NCBI GenBank assembly: GCA_013368325.1
Contig: JAACJK010000001.1
Span: 992,001 to 1,056,000 of the forward strand
Direction of reading: 5' to 3'
Source of the DNA: Ephemerocybe angulata
Lineage: Eukaryota; Basidiomycota; Agaricomycetes; Agaricales; Psathyrellaceae
Length of the DNA: 64,000 nt
Shown here: positions 1 through 9,322 of the stretch, in pieces
How the letters are laid out: every line of letters starts with the position of its first letter
How positions within the stretch are numbered: the first letter of the stretch is position 1
Position numbers and translations under genes: made by a program
Notes under the pieces: model-generated
What the model saw: the letters and a program-made list of their open reading frames with translations, nothing else
Databases searched by the model: none
What the model was told of the DNA's origin: nothing

Positions 1-29
1 AACATTATATGGTGTCCAGTACTGTAGAT

Positions 30-541
30 TTAACAGAAGAGCTCACCTGTTACTATTGAGCAATAGTGCATTCCACCAGAATATATTGTTGTTTGTGTGT
101 CCAAGGTCCAAAACGCGTAGCTACTAAACAGCATCTGCATGGCGTCGTTGAATTCGGCCTTCACTGAACTTGGGGTTGGCAAGAATGGAGAGTGCTTTAC
201 GCCTGCCGCAGTTTGAGTGAGTCGACCCAATAAATTATCCAAAGTAGCGTACCATCCTCTCTCTGAAGCTCGTCGTTCCTGCTGTGAAGCTCATCGATAG
301 TCAAGTTCTGGAAGCTGGAATGAATGCTGGAATGGTGCTGAGTTTGTGCCGCCACCACTGGGTTGACGGCTGTCGAATTTTCCATATTGTGCTGTCCGTT
401 GGATACAAAGGGAGGAATCGGGCTACAGGAGAGATGGTAGTAGGAAGTAACCTGCAGGTTAGGGCTGTTGTCGTTGAGATCGGATAAGAGCTGTGCGATT
501 AGGCGCCCAAGCCACGAGGCAAAGCAAACTTACTCGTTCAT
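30..541 (-). CDS. Hypothetical short protein, spliced
   Basis: I do not recognise this gene. Reading the minus strand, a start codon at 541 is followed at once by a donor (gtaagt). The frame reopens near 449 and runs through a Gln/Asn/Ser/His-rich stretch. A second intron of 50 bases, with a ctcac branch-like site, occupies roughly 194-243. After it the reading frame continues through a segment with aromatic residues and stops at 30. The total is about 130 codons with no signal peptide, membrane segment or known motif. A further donor-like gtgag near the end means the gene could instead continue beyond the window edge. Its upstream neighbours lie on the same strand. The support is the consistent frame across two introns with proper borders. 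Confidence 0.45.
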
Positions 542-711
542 TTCGCCAAGATGGACAAAACGTGCCGTGGGCCATGGGAGGGCGTGGGCTCTGACTCTCA
601 AGGACTGGGGCATCAGCTACCTCGGGTTGCTTCAAGCTTCATAAATCACCTAAGAGACGCTGAATGAAACCCTGGGGGTGTATTCGGGATATCTAGAATC
701 GCCACAATTGT

Positions 712-1110
712 TTAGTGAAGCCATCGAGGAGTACCAGCTCTCGTGGGGCGCGGTGTCAGATCCGAGAGTCGTTCATTGGAACCTATCTTCCCACCATAAA
801 CGACATCTCGTCCACCGACGGCTGTATGGCGCGTCCTGCGAGCCTCCACCCCGACTCCTCCCACCAAAGATCGAGGTCCAGCCCCATCTCTCAACCCTCC
901 CCTCCCCCTGCCTTTCAAGCTCGAGCGCCGCTGGGTATTTCGCCCGCTCGTACGAGACACCCTACTGGGCAGCCTTCCACTCAGAGCAGTCGTGGCGACG
1001 GGCTTCCCGGGCCTGTTCGCGATGTGCAGGCTCCCAAAGACATACACGACAACTGAGCTGGCTAGCCCGGTGATCGCTCCTCGAGTAAATGCGGCGCGCC
1101 TGGCGTTCAT
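712..1110 (-). CDS. Possible small membrane protein (uncertain)
   Basis: An uninterrupted minus-strand ORF of 132 codons starts at 1110. The N-terminus is basic and is followed by a hydrophobic stretch (ITGLASSVVVYVFGSL), which would fit a mitochondrial inner-membrane or other single-span protein. The rest of the same frame is Arg/Gly-rich and looks less protein-like. A neighbouring frame over about 800-960 (containing YERAKYPAALELERQGE) looks more like real coding sequence, so the true gene may be spliced into that frame by an intron I could not fix. Long ORFs also exist here on the other strand because the region is GC-rich. Treat this as a candidate only. Confidence 0.3.
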   Translation of the reverse strand: MNARRAAFTRGAITGLASSVVVYVFGSLHIANRPGKPVATTALSGRLPSRVSRTSGRNTQRRSSLKGRGRGGLRDGAGPRSLVGGVGVEARRTRHTAVGGRDVVYGGKIGSNERLSDLTPRPTRAGTPRWLH

Positions 1111-1480
1111 AGTTCGTTCAACTGACCAGCCTGCGCAGCCCCAAGTTATGATTGTTAGTATCCACGAGCGTTTTCGGTGTTACAGATTGCTTACAGGGAC
1201 AAACCGGGGGAGGTGGTGGTGGAAGGAGTTGAAGGTTTGAGTTCGGAGGAAGGCGATGCCTTGATGGGCTCAGCTCATCAATTAGTTTCGGACCCCGATC
1301 TCAGGGCCGGCGCCAAACGTTGAAACGGACAAGCGCCAAGCGTCCCGAAACCGCCCTCAGACAATGAATGAAGACGGGATAAAATGATATTCGTATAGAT
1401 ACAGATAGAAGCGCGGGTAATTGTAAAGGTTTCCGGGTTTCCGGGATACAGCAGTAGAAAAACAGATGTGGACTGCATGC
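1111..1480. other. Intergenic
   Basis: No supported gene is present. The stretch contains the downstream region of the dioxygenase gene that ends at 1481. Confidence 0.6.
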
Positions 1481-2790
1481 TCAAATATCGGTCGCAGGAA
1501 TCGGGATCTCAGCCTGAGGAGTAAGACGAACGGCATGTCGTCGAGACTCTGAAGGATTGAAATCAGGAGTCGCAGAGTGAACCGTGACGCGATTGTCCTA
1601 TGCATCACACCAAGATCAGATGCTTCCATCCAGCTCAAGGTCACAAAGAAAGCACGTACCCAAACCACAACACTTCCAGGCTCATACCTCGCTCTAATCC
1701 TGAAGTCGGCACCCTTCGCGATGTGCTCAAACAAAAAGCCAAGCAAGAACTCTGACTCCTCCTTCTTGAAGCCAACGATCCTCTGAGTGAATCCCTGGTT
1801 GACAAAAAGGGCCTTCTCCCCAGTCACGGGATGCACACGGACGACGGGGTGCTCTGTTTCCACAGGCTCACGACGGACAGGGCCACCGCTCAACCTAGAG
1901 TACTCAGCTTGGGGAACTGCAGAGTGCACGGCGCGGAGACCGATGAGGCGCTTCTTGAATTCGTCCGAGAGGCGGTTGTATGCCTCGACTTGGGAAGTGA
2001 AGAGAGTGTCGCCTCCGACTTCGGGCTGTGGTGGTAGAACAAGATCAGCGACGAGTTCAATACTAGAAGAGTGAGTAGGAATTGACCCGCACTTGATCAA
2101 GAATAAAGAAGAAGGTTGTTCCCGGGGTCTGCTTCTCATAGGTAACATCCGAGTGCCAGCTCGTCAAGTTGCTCCGGTTCTCAAACCCTCTGTACCTGTT
2201 CAGCCTATTGTGCGTCGCATCGCGGTAAACGACATGGAACTCCGGGAATCCTTTGACATTTCCCGAGGTTGGGTGACGCTGGATAGGTCCGAAGTGGTTC
2301 GCAATTTCGATCTGGCGCTCGGGGGTGAGGTCCTTAAAGTCCTGGTCCCGGAAGACGAGAACTTTGCGCTCGGCGGTGTAGAGGGCGAGCTCGTTTAGTC
2401 CCTCCTTTGAGAGCTGGGAGATTTGGACGCCAGAGATCTCGGTACCGAGGTAGGGGCTGATGTGGCGGACTTGGGCCTTCTCGTTGAGGAGGGTGGGCTT
2501 AGCCTTGTCGGCGAGGAGGCCTGCGTCGGAGAACTCTAAGGTGGGTGTGAGTGAAATGAAGTAGCTTAGAGAGTGGGATAAGAACTGACCGAAAGTCTCG
2601 GTAGGAGGAAACTTCTCGCTGGGGTCGAGGTGGGGACGGGCCCTGTACAGACCTCTGAGATACCAAGACTTCATGATAAGCGCCAGCGACATACATTGTC
2701 AGCTTGATTGGCAAGCTTCAGGTTGGCAACATTCGAAACGACGGCGTCGACATTGTCGGAAGTCTTGATATCAGAGACTGAGGGTGCCAT
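1481..2790 (-). CDS. TfdA/TauD-family 2-oxoglutarate-dependent dioxygenase
   Basis: This is a non-haem Fe(II)/2-oxoglutarate dioxygenase of the TauD/TfdA family. The closest well-known type is the yeast JLP1-like sulfonate/taurine dioxygenase, which releases sulfite from alkyl sulfonates. The start at 2790 gives an N-terminus of about 30 residues, followed by short introns. The core reads LGTEISGVQISQLS, then VLVFRDQDF, then the iron ligands in NLTSWHSDVTYE (HxD). The distal His is in DNRVTVHSATPDF and the 2OG-binding Arg in ESRRHAVRLTP. The last intron (gtacgtgc...gcatag) lies immediately before the DNR exon, and the stop is at 1481. The exact first intron border near 2660-2700 is unsure because the frames need an unusual donor. 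The substrate cannot be deduced from sequence. Confidence 0.88.
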
Positions 2791-3195
2791 TGAAGGGATT
2801 TGTTGGTATCCTATAAGGTTAATTAGAATAACTATGGCATTTCGCCCTTCTTATACGGAGATGATTGCGGTAAGGTGCCGAAGCCGGGAGCGCTTTGCTA
2901 GATCATGCAATGATACACGCAAACAACGCAATTCTGCCTTATAGAGATCCAGTGTGCTATTACTTAGTGGGAGGAAGCGCAGCCCGTTCCCCACTCCCTA
3001 CCCGGGGATGACGCCCGCATATGATGGGATCGCGCAAGAAAGAACCCAGTCGATTCAATGCATCGGGAGAGAATCCGACTGGTATATGGCGTTTGGGCGA
3101 ATTTGGTGCTGAATGGAGTCTTATCCGTGCTCAGACGGAACAAGTCAACGAGGTTTTAAGGATTACCTGCTGCGCTAATACAGTCGGCGCAATGT
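2791..3195. other. Intergenic between dioxygenase and hydrolase
   Basis: This is the upstream region of the dioxygenase gene and the downstream region of the hydrolase. I see no further ORF, RNA gene or repeat in it. Confidence 0.6.
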
Positions 3196-4372
3196 CTATG
3201 TCCGCTTCAAAAAGTCCACCACTAACTTCAAAAACTCGGTAGGGCGTTCAGCTTGGACTGCGATTGTTGTCAGCAACGATTCTAGTTAGCGTCAGAAAAC
3301 ATACCCCAATGACCAGTATCTAACGTTTCTAGCTGATATTTCGGGAAGAATCTCTCGAACGCTTCGCGATAGTCATAGACATGGTATCTTGGAATGTACT
3401 TGAGCCTTGAACAACCTTTGCAAAAGATATCGACTCACTCGCTCTGGAGACCACCAATCACAAGAGTTGGCCCTGACCAAATCGGTCGCTCTGGGGCACT
3501 GTAGTCGTATGGAAACTCTTCCAGATTGCGAATGGCTGGCCCAAGAATATCTAAGGGGAGGATAAATTTGGCCCTGTCCCGCTTTGGGTTTGCGGCGCGC
3601 GCGTGGCTAGGCAACTGGAGGTTTGTCAAGAGAAATTCCCGGACAGAGGCGTCCTGTAGAGTAACCGTTAGGGCTGATGCTTGAGAGTGACCGAGATACG
3701 CGCACAGATTCGAAGGGCGCGAGAAACCTGTCCGCGTCGATGAGGTTCCTAATCATGCCAGGTGGCATCGCTTCAAGGCTCTCCATGGCTATAACATACT
3801 CTCGCATTTTGGCTGGGATGTCTACGCGAGCTGGAGGCATGTCTACCACGACGAGGTTCGACAGATTATCGCCCTCTCCCGCTTCGACGAGATTGAGAGC
3901 TAGTGTCATAGCGGTCTTTGCTCCCCTAGGCTCGCCTGAGCTTGGACGAAGACTTCCAGAATTCCGAGGCTGTACTTACATCGAGTGACCAAGCAGCGAG
4001 ATATTTGTGAGCCCTTTCTCGCGGATGAAGCCATGCACGTCCTCTGCCATTGCCTGGTAAGTGTGCGGTCGGACATGAGGAGATGCGCCATGATTTCGGA
4101 GGTCAAGAGCGTATATGGGCCTGTCAAGGGCACGGTGTAGAGCCTTTGAGAGACCCTTCCAGTTCCGTTTAGACCCGCTTTTTCGAGTTAGTTCCTTCAC
4201 AAGCCTGGATCTCCTGGAGTGCACTGGAAACTTACAAGAGTCCATGGAGTATCACCAAAGCTTTGTCCGTCCCTTGCCCAAGCAACGTTGACGCCAGAGG
4301 GACGCTGTGTGATTCATGGCCATGTGCGACTCTTGAGAGAGTTCGAACATGAGGGGGTACCCTGTTCCACAT
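3196..4372 (-). CDS. ABHD11/IMO32-like mitochondrial alpha/beta hydrolase (copy A)
   Basis: This alpha/beta hydrolase resembles ABHD11 and yeast IMO32, serine hydrolases of the mitochondrial matrix. The start at 4372 gives an Arg-rich, acid-free N-terminus (MWNRVPPHVRTLSRVAHG) typical of a matrix-targeting peptide. Next come the oxyanion strand LVILHGLF-GS, the motif ALDLRNHGASPH and the nucleophile elbow LLGHSM-G, split by an intron. The Asp region and the catalytic His (LETLDTGHW) lie near the end, which closes with EFLKLVVDFLKRT. About five short introns are present. The gene is divergent from a paralog at 24175-25582. Its start codon is only 91 bp from the left end of the R/Ngaro array, so the array probably displaced or replaced its original promoter. 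Confidence 0.88.
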
Positions 4373-4454
4373 GCGGTCATGGAAGTACGAAAGCAAGCCG
4401 GAAGCAACAAGCTATCCCGGGTCCGGAACTAAGACGAGCGCCTAAGCCTCCTGG

Positions 4455-4463
4455 GCAAGTTGG
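4455..4463. other. Left 9-bp direct repeat (target-site duplication) of the array
   Basis: The sequence gcaagttgg directly precedes the first GGCTCGC terminus and recurs at 23860-23868 directly after the last GCGAGCC terminus. The bases on either side differ, so the match is exactly 9 bp. This is what a target-site duplication from insertion of one R unit would look like. Confidence 0.75.
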
Positions 4464-4740
4464 GGCTCGCCGCTCATGCCAGTAGCTGCAACTGCAACTG
4501 CAACTGGAAAATTATGTAATCAATATCGTGAGAATGATCTGCTAAGTCTGGTAACCGCCGTGTTTCTCTTCCTCCTCATCGTACATTCCCTTATTTCTAT
4601 CTTCCATTCGCGCTACCCTTCTATACTATCTTTTCGTCAACTAAATACACTGTTTTCAGCCATAGACCTCCGCAGACCCCATTGAACCCCACTCAAGAGT
4701 CAAGCCTCGAGAATCACGATCACCTAAGCGTTCCTATTAA

Positions 4741-4992
4741 TCTGGTTAAAAGACGTGTGTTTTCCTAAGGGCAATGGAGGCCGCTTTGACGAGGACAAAC
4801 AACGTTGTGATGGAATATGACGAGAAGGTGCTGACATAGGGTAGGGCCTTGCTTGGTCAACCTGAATCCCTTTGGTCGGTGGAGCATGTCTGAGACCTTG
4901 GTAGGGAGGGTCAGCGCAGTCGGTCTCGTCCTTATTTCTTACCATCTATCATCGTTGTGTTCCTCGTCTGCGATATCTCGGTTTTTTCGTCT
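4741..4992 (+). repeat. Ngaro-1 A1 split direct repeat
   Basis: This 252-bp segment is repeated identically at 9445-9696 (A2). It begins tctggttaaaagacg and ends ttttttcgtct. After it the two copies diverge: A1 leads into the Gag leader, A2 into cccacccaccc. Confidence 0.92.
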
Positions 4993-5035
4993 TTGCAAAT
5001 CACATCGCTTCTCTCATCAATAACCTCGATTATCT

Positions 5036-6418
5036 ATGTATCATGGAACACATCTTCCTGCCAACCAGCCTTCTGGATCGTCTGGAAGGAATGGAGGAGA
5101 AAATGGTTCAGAAAACCCAACCTTCGTTCAAGGGTCGTCCTCTGGAACAACGCATAGATCGGGGTCCTCTCATCTCGAGAATTCCGAGGGCACGCTCAGC
5201 TTCTCCAATGGGACGGAAGACCAACTTGGATCATTCGCAAGGGAGACCGTTCAAAAGGCAGAGGCTGTCTTCGAGGATGTCCGACAACGGAACCTTGAAG
5301 CCAACGTCGCCGTTGGACGACTGTTCTCCATCTTTGATCTCGACGGAGAATATACCGAAGCCGAGCGCGCTGAACGAAGGCGAGGCTTCGAGCACTTCGT
5401 GGACCAGATCGAAGAAGCGCAGAGAGTCGAAAAAGAGGCAGCTCGCGAGGGAAAGAGAATTGAAACTGCCTTACGCTTCCGACCACGACCACGAAATTCC
5501 CGCTCAAGGTCTCCTCAGTCGCATCGAAATGGAGGCTCCGGTGAGAACGATGGATGGTCAAGTCCAAACGGGGACACCGACCCCGCAATCAGCGGAGGCA
5601 AACGATTCCGTATCCGACGGGATCAATTGCCATGGGCCACGAGGGACGACGAGTATTCCTCCAACATCACCGATGCCTCCTGCCTACGAAACCAAGAGCT
5701 TTTGCGGCTCTTCAAACTCGACGTATCCTTCACCCTTTCCGATATCGAGCTCTCACCCTCCGCACCTCTCGGATTTCCAGAGTCTGAATGGAGGAAAATC
5801 ATTGAAGGACATGCCGTCAACCTCAACACGGTGCTCGGGCACCTGCACTTCCGCGAAGCTCCTGAATCGAGTTCTGCACGCTTGGGAGACAAAGAACTCA
5901 TACTTCCAGCAGCCAAGGGGGCTACCCGTATCACGGATGCCGGGCAATGGGCGTCCGCGTGGGACGCCACATCTGAAGCTTACGAATTCGTCTTCGAACA
6001 CCGGCGTCGTGAACTGCGAGAATATGGGAACCAAATCCGACGTCTCTTTGCCGCAAGGCTCCCTCATTCCGCAAATCGAATCATCGACTATGACGACGCC
6101 GTACGAAAGTATGTCAAAGGTGGAACTGCAATGCGACTCACGGACACTCACCGATTCGCGCACCTCTTCGACGCCTACCTCTCGTTTGACGGCATCGAAT
6201 CCCAACGTCGAGAGCCGACAAAGAAAGGGAAGAGTGGAAACTTCGGCGGTGGTGGACCAACCGCTGGAAAAGGATCTGGAATCTGTGACCGGTATAACGA
6301 CAAGGGTGGATGCGAGAGGGCGGATGGAAAGTGTCGATTCAGACATGTGTGTAGCCAATGCGGAAAGCCTGGACATGGAGAGCCCGCATGTAAAGGTGGA
6401 GGAGGGAAGGCGGCGTAA
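5036..6418 (+). CDS. Ngaro-1 ORF1, Gag-like nucleic-acid-binding protein
   Basis: This ORF encodes a 460-residue Gag-like protein, expected to form the particle that packages element RNA. The N-terminal ~190 residues are Ser/Gly/Glu/Arg-rich with a helical, charged stretch (VDQIEEAQRVEKEAAREGK). The middle resembles a globular Gag core. The C-terminus carries two zinc motifs: a CCCH-like one starting at Cys417 (CDRYNDKGGCERADGKCRFRH) and a perfect CCHC knuckle C439-x2-C442-x4-H447-x4-C452. The AUG at 5036 is in a weak context (T at -3, T at +4). A second AUG in a different frame lies only 7 bases downstream in a strong context and opens the Pol ORF. The protein is identical in all three copies. 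Confidence 0.85.
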   Translation: MYHGTHLPANQPSGSSGRNGGENGSENPTFVQGSSSGTTHRSGSSHLENSEGTLSFSNGTEDQLGSFARETVQKAEAVFEDVRQRNLEANVAVGRLFSIFDLDGEYTEAERAERRRGFEHFVDQIEEAQRVEKEAAREGKRIETALRFRPRPRNSRSRSPQSHRNGGSGENDGWSSPNGDTDPAISGGKRFRIRRDQLPWATRDDEYSSNITDASCLRNQELLRLFKLDVSFTLSDIELSPSAPLGFPESEWRKIIEGHAVNLNTVLGHLHFREAPESSSARLGDKELILPAAKGATRITDAGQWASAWDATSEAYEFVFEHRRRELREYGNQIRRLFAARLPHSANRIIDYDDAVRKYVKGGTAMRLTDTHRFAHLFDAYLSFDGIESQRREPTKKGKSGNFGGGGPTAGKGSGICDRYNDKGGCERADGKCRFRHVCSQCGKPGHGEPACKGGGGKAA

Positions 6419-8231
6419 TTTCGTCCCAAGATATATGAGGTATAACGATTGGGGGTTAGCTGAACCCATGCGAGCTGTGGATTGGACTACAGTTGCTTCG
6501 CCCCTTCCTTCACCACCCATCGAAGTCCTTTCCGACCCGGCAGTCTCGAAAACTATTGCCGATAACCCACACCTCTTCAAAATCATTACACCAATCGATA
6601 TAGACGCTTTCGAACTCGCACTCGACTCCCATCCGAATCAACCTTTTTGTCAATCCGTCGTCAGATCCCTTCGCGAAGGCTTTTGGCCGTTCGCTTCGAT
6701 TCCGGAGAATTACCCTTTGATCTACGAGGCACCTCAGCCGGAAATGGACGACGAAGAGCAACGACAATTTCTTCGTGAACAACGGGATATTGAGCTGGAG
6801 GAAGGAAGATATTCTGAAGGTTTTCTTGTGCTGTTGGATGGCATGGTGCGCATGCCTAACTTCGCCGTTCCGAAGGATAATGGTACGGCGTGGAGACAAG
6901 TCGTAAACCATAGCTATGGTCCGCATGCCTTGAACCTCCTAGTCGACAAGGATGCGATGGGAAAAGCTCCCTTGGATGGTATGCGAGTATTCGGTCCAGT
7001 GCTCGTTCACTTTCAACGCCAATTCCCCGGCGTGAAGCTCATACTCTGGAAATCTGACGTCAAGGGAGCGTACCGTTTGATCTCCATGCACCGTTACTGG
7101 CAGATAAAACAGGTCGAGGCCGTTGACGACGTCAACTATATTAACCGCTGCAATGTCTTTGGCGGGACGGCATCCCAGATCCTCTTTATTGCCTTCATGG
7201 CTCTAGTGAACTGGATCTCGGTATACGTCTATTCTATCCCTAACATCTCTGAATACTCTGATGACCATTTCGGCGTCGCACGTGCCGACGATATGGAATG
7301 GTACGAGCCATACCACAAGCTCATGCCTGGTCCTCAGGCTCAACTCTTACGCGTCTGGGATCGTCTTGGTGTTCCTCATAAGGAATCCAAGCAGGTCTTC
7401 GGGAATCCTTTGACCATCATTGGCATTTCCGTTGATACTGAAGCTATGACTTTGAACCTTCCCTTGCAGGCCCGGGATGATCTGCTTCAGGAGTTGGATT
7501 TATGGTGCGACGACTCTGGGCAATTCGCTCGGAAAGGCGCAGCATTGCGTCGATGGCAACAGCTAGCCGGTTGGTTGAATTGGTCTTTCAACGTCTATCC
7601 GTTGCTTCGTCCTTGCTTGGCCAATGTTTATATGAAGATGCGGGGTAAATCTAACCCCAAGGGGAAGATTCGTCCCAATAACGCCGTGCGAAAGGATTTA
7701 GCTTGGGCTCGGAACCACATCGTCGCTTCGTCTGGGGTACACCTTTTGAAGTGTGCACATTGGGACCCTCACGATGAAGCTGACATGACTGTGTTCTGTG
7801 ATGCCTCTCTCGAGGGCATGGGTTTCTGGATCAAGAGTCTAAACCTCGGATTCTACGCCGACACCATTGATACCCAGGGAGAAGAATTTATCTTCTTTCA
7901 TGAAAGTCTTTGCGTGCTTTCTGCTCTCCATTATATGGATTGTGAGCTTGGCATGCCAAGGCGAGCAACGATTTTCACCGACAACTCTAACACGGTCGAC
8001 ATTTTTAACTCCCTCGCGGCATCCCCTCGTATCAACCCAATTCTGATGGCTGCCTCCGACATCGCGTTGGAATCCTGTTCCGACTTCAAAGTCTTGTTTG
8101 TCCCGGGCATCGACAATCAAGTCGCTGACGCCCTATCACGCTTCGATGGCGACCGCGCTATGTCTCTTAGTCCCGGAATCAAGCTGCAGAGATTTACACC
8201 CCCACGTATCACGTTGGGGGAGCAGCTATGA
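5043..8231 (+). CDS. Ngaro-1 ORF2, reverse transcriptase/RNase H
   Basis: This 1062-residue ORF codes for the element's polymerase. Residues 1 to about 458 overlap the complete Gag ORF in another frame and are Ser/Pro/Thr-rich and basic, without a recognisable fold. RT begins after about residue 550. The fingers region includes AVPKDNGTAWRQVVNHSYG, motif A is KSDVKGAYRLI with Asp672, motif B is NVFGGTASQ, and motif C is YSDD at 738-741. RNase H follows with TVFCDASLEGMGFW, a Glu in FFHESLCVLS, ATIFTDNSNTVD and NQVADALSRFD. No methyltransferase domain is present. The AUG at 5043 is in a strong context (A at -3, G at +4). Whether translation really starts here or enters by frameshift from ORF1 is open. 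Confidence 0.9.
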   Translation: MEHIFLPTSLLDRLEGMEEKMVQKTQPSFKGRPLEQRIDRGPLISRIPRARSASPMGRKTNLDHSQGRPFKRQRLSSRMSDNGTLKPTSPLDDCSPSLISTENIPKPSALNEGEASSTSWTRSKKRRESKKRQLARERELKLPYASDHDHEIPAQGLLSRIEMEAPVRTMDGQVQTGTPTPQSAEANDSVSDGINCHGPRGTTSIPPTSPMPPAYETKSFCGSSNSTYPSPFPISSSHPPHLSDFQSLNGGKSLKDMPSTSTRCSGTCTSAKLLNRVLHAWETKNSYFQQPRGLPVSRMPGNGRPRGTPHLKLTNSSSNTGVVNCENMGTKSDVSLPQGSLIPQIESSTMTTPYESMSKVELQCDSRTLTDSRTSSTPTSRLTASNPNVESRQRKGRVETSAVVDQPLEKDLESVTGITTRVDARGRMESVDSDMCVANAESLDMESPHVKVEEGRRRNFVPRYMRYNDWGLAEPMRAVDWTTVASPLPSPPIEVLSDPAVSKTIADNPHLFKIITPIDIDAFELALDSHPNQPFCQSVVRSLREGFWPFASIPENYPLIYEAPQPEMDDEEQRQFLREQRDIELEEGRYSEGFLVLLDGMVRMPNFAVPKDNGTAWRQVVNHSYGPHALNLLVDKDAMGKAPLDGMRVFGPVLVHFQRQFPGVKLILWKSDVKGAYRLISMHRYWQIKQVEAVDDVNYINRCNVFGGTASQILFIAFMALVNWISVYVYSIPNISEYSDDHFGVARADDMEWYEPYHKLMPGPQAQLLRVWDRLGVPHKESKQVFGNPLTIIGISVDTEAMTLNLPLQARDDLLQELDLWCDDSGQFARKGAALRRWQQLAGWLNWSFNVYPLLRPCLANVYMKMRGKSNPKGKIRPNNAVRKDLAWARNHIVASSGVHLLKCAHWDPHDEADMTVFCDASLEGMGFWIKSLNLGFYADTIDTQGEEFIFFHESLCVLSALHYMDCELGMPRRATIFTDNSNTVDIFNSLAASPRINPILMAASDIALESCSDFKVLFVPGIDNQVADALSRFDGDRAMSLSPGIKLQRFTPPRITLGEQL

Positions 8232-8312
8232 ATGACGTGATGTCCCTCCGTCCACATCAACCTTCAGGCTTCACGCCGCCCGTGGACGGAGGACGACTTT
8301 GCGGATAGGCGG

Positions 8313-9254
8313 ATGGTCGTCCTCGGAATGAGGCTCGACCACTCCACCTGGACTACTTATGCTTCAGCCTACAACTCTTGGAAGGCATTTTGTGACCTTC
8401 ACCAATATTCTCTTGAACCAACTCCCACCACCATGTCTAATTTTGTTATGTTCATGTCCGATCACATCAAGATGTCCTCAATCGTTTCCTATTTGTCCGG
8501 AATCACGCAAGTTCTGGAGCCGTACTATCCTTCGATTCGCGCAGTACGAAATTCAGCCCTCGTCAAAGACACCATCGTTGGTTGTAAACGACTCCGAAAT
8601 ACACCCGTCACACGAAAGTCCCCCATTTCTCTTCCCATGTTACGGAACGTCGTTGCCAAGGGCTTTTTGTCTTACAACGATTGTTTATTCCAAACCATGC
8701 TCGTCGGCGGCTTTCATGCACTCCTACGTCTCGGCGACCTCACGAATCCAGACAAACCAGATCTCAAAAACCCAGCCAAATTCTCCAGACGTTCATCAGT
8801 AAAGCGCCTCGCTCTCGACGCTTGGTCTTTCACACTTCCGGCGCATAAAGCCGATAGGTTTTTCGAGGGGAGTACTATCCTCTTGAAGAACCTCTGGTTG
8901 GGGATCGATATCATAGAGATCTTTTCAACTTACCTCACTGCACGCGACCGTCATCATCCCTTTCTCGCCCCGCTTTGGTTAACCGAATGCGGAGAAATCC
9001 CCACACGGCGTTTCTTCCTAACGAGGTTACATGACCTCGACTGGGGACCCGCCTTTAAGGGACAATCCATGCGCGCTGGTGGAGCTACAGCACTTGCTGA
9101 CCTGGGGGCCAGTCCAGATATCATTCAGGCCATCGGTCGATGGTCTTCCGAAGCCTGGAAAATCTACGTACGCAAGCATCCCGTTTTATTGGATCACTTC
9201 GCTCGACATTCCGCAACCGTTCCTCCTCACCATCGCCCTTCGGGCTCATCTTAA
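8313..9254 (+). CDS. Ngaro-1 ORF3, tyrosine recombinase
   Basis: This 313-residue tyrosine recombinase is expected to integrate the circular DNA form. The N-terminal SAM-like part (TYASAYNSWKAFCDLH) precedes the catalytic core. Box I contains Arg139 (HALLRLGDLTN), box II Arg254 (GQSMRAGGATALADLG), then GRWSS and the nucleophile Tyr285 (KIYVRKHPVLL). The box II position three before Arg254, classically His, is Gln251. The ORF lies in the same frame as ORF2, 27 codons after the ORF2 stop, with a second in-frame TGA between. An ATGA stop/start overlap at 8228-8231 opens only a 26-codon peptide, so how ORF3 is translated (reinitiation, readthrough or its own mRNA) is unclear. Confidence 0.9.
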   Translation: MVVLGMRLDHSTWTTYASAYNSWKAFCDLHQYSLEPTPTTMSNFVMFMSDHIKMSSIVSYLSGITQVLEPYYPSIRAVRNSALVKDTIVGCKRLRNTPVTRKSPISLPMLRNVVAKGFLSYNDCLFQTMLVGGFHALLRLGDLTNPDKPDLKNPAKFSRRSSVKRLALDAWSFTLPAHKADRFFEGSTILLKNLWLGIDIIEIFSTYLTARDRHHPFLAPLWLTECGEIPTRRFFLTRLHDLDWGPAFKGQSMRAGGATALADLGASPDIIQAIGRWSSEAWKIYVRKHPVLLDHFARHSATVPPHHRPSGSS

Positions 9255-9322
9255 AATCTTGTTTCTCCTTTCCTTTTTACTTGTTTTCCTTTTTGTTGTT
9301 CTTCTTCTTTCTTGTGTAGGAT

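Noticed and set aside
5753..6586. 277-codon minus-strand ORF inside the Ngaro Gag/Pol region (repeated in each copy)
   Set aside because: It lies opposite the dual-frame coding region, has no domain, and is explained by the base composition there.
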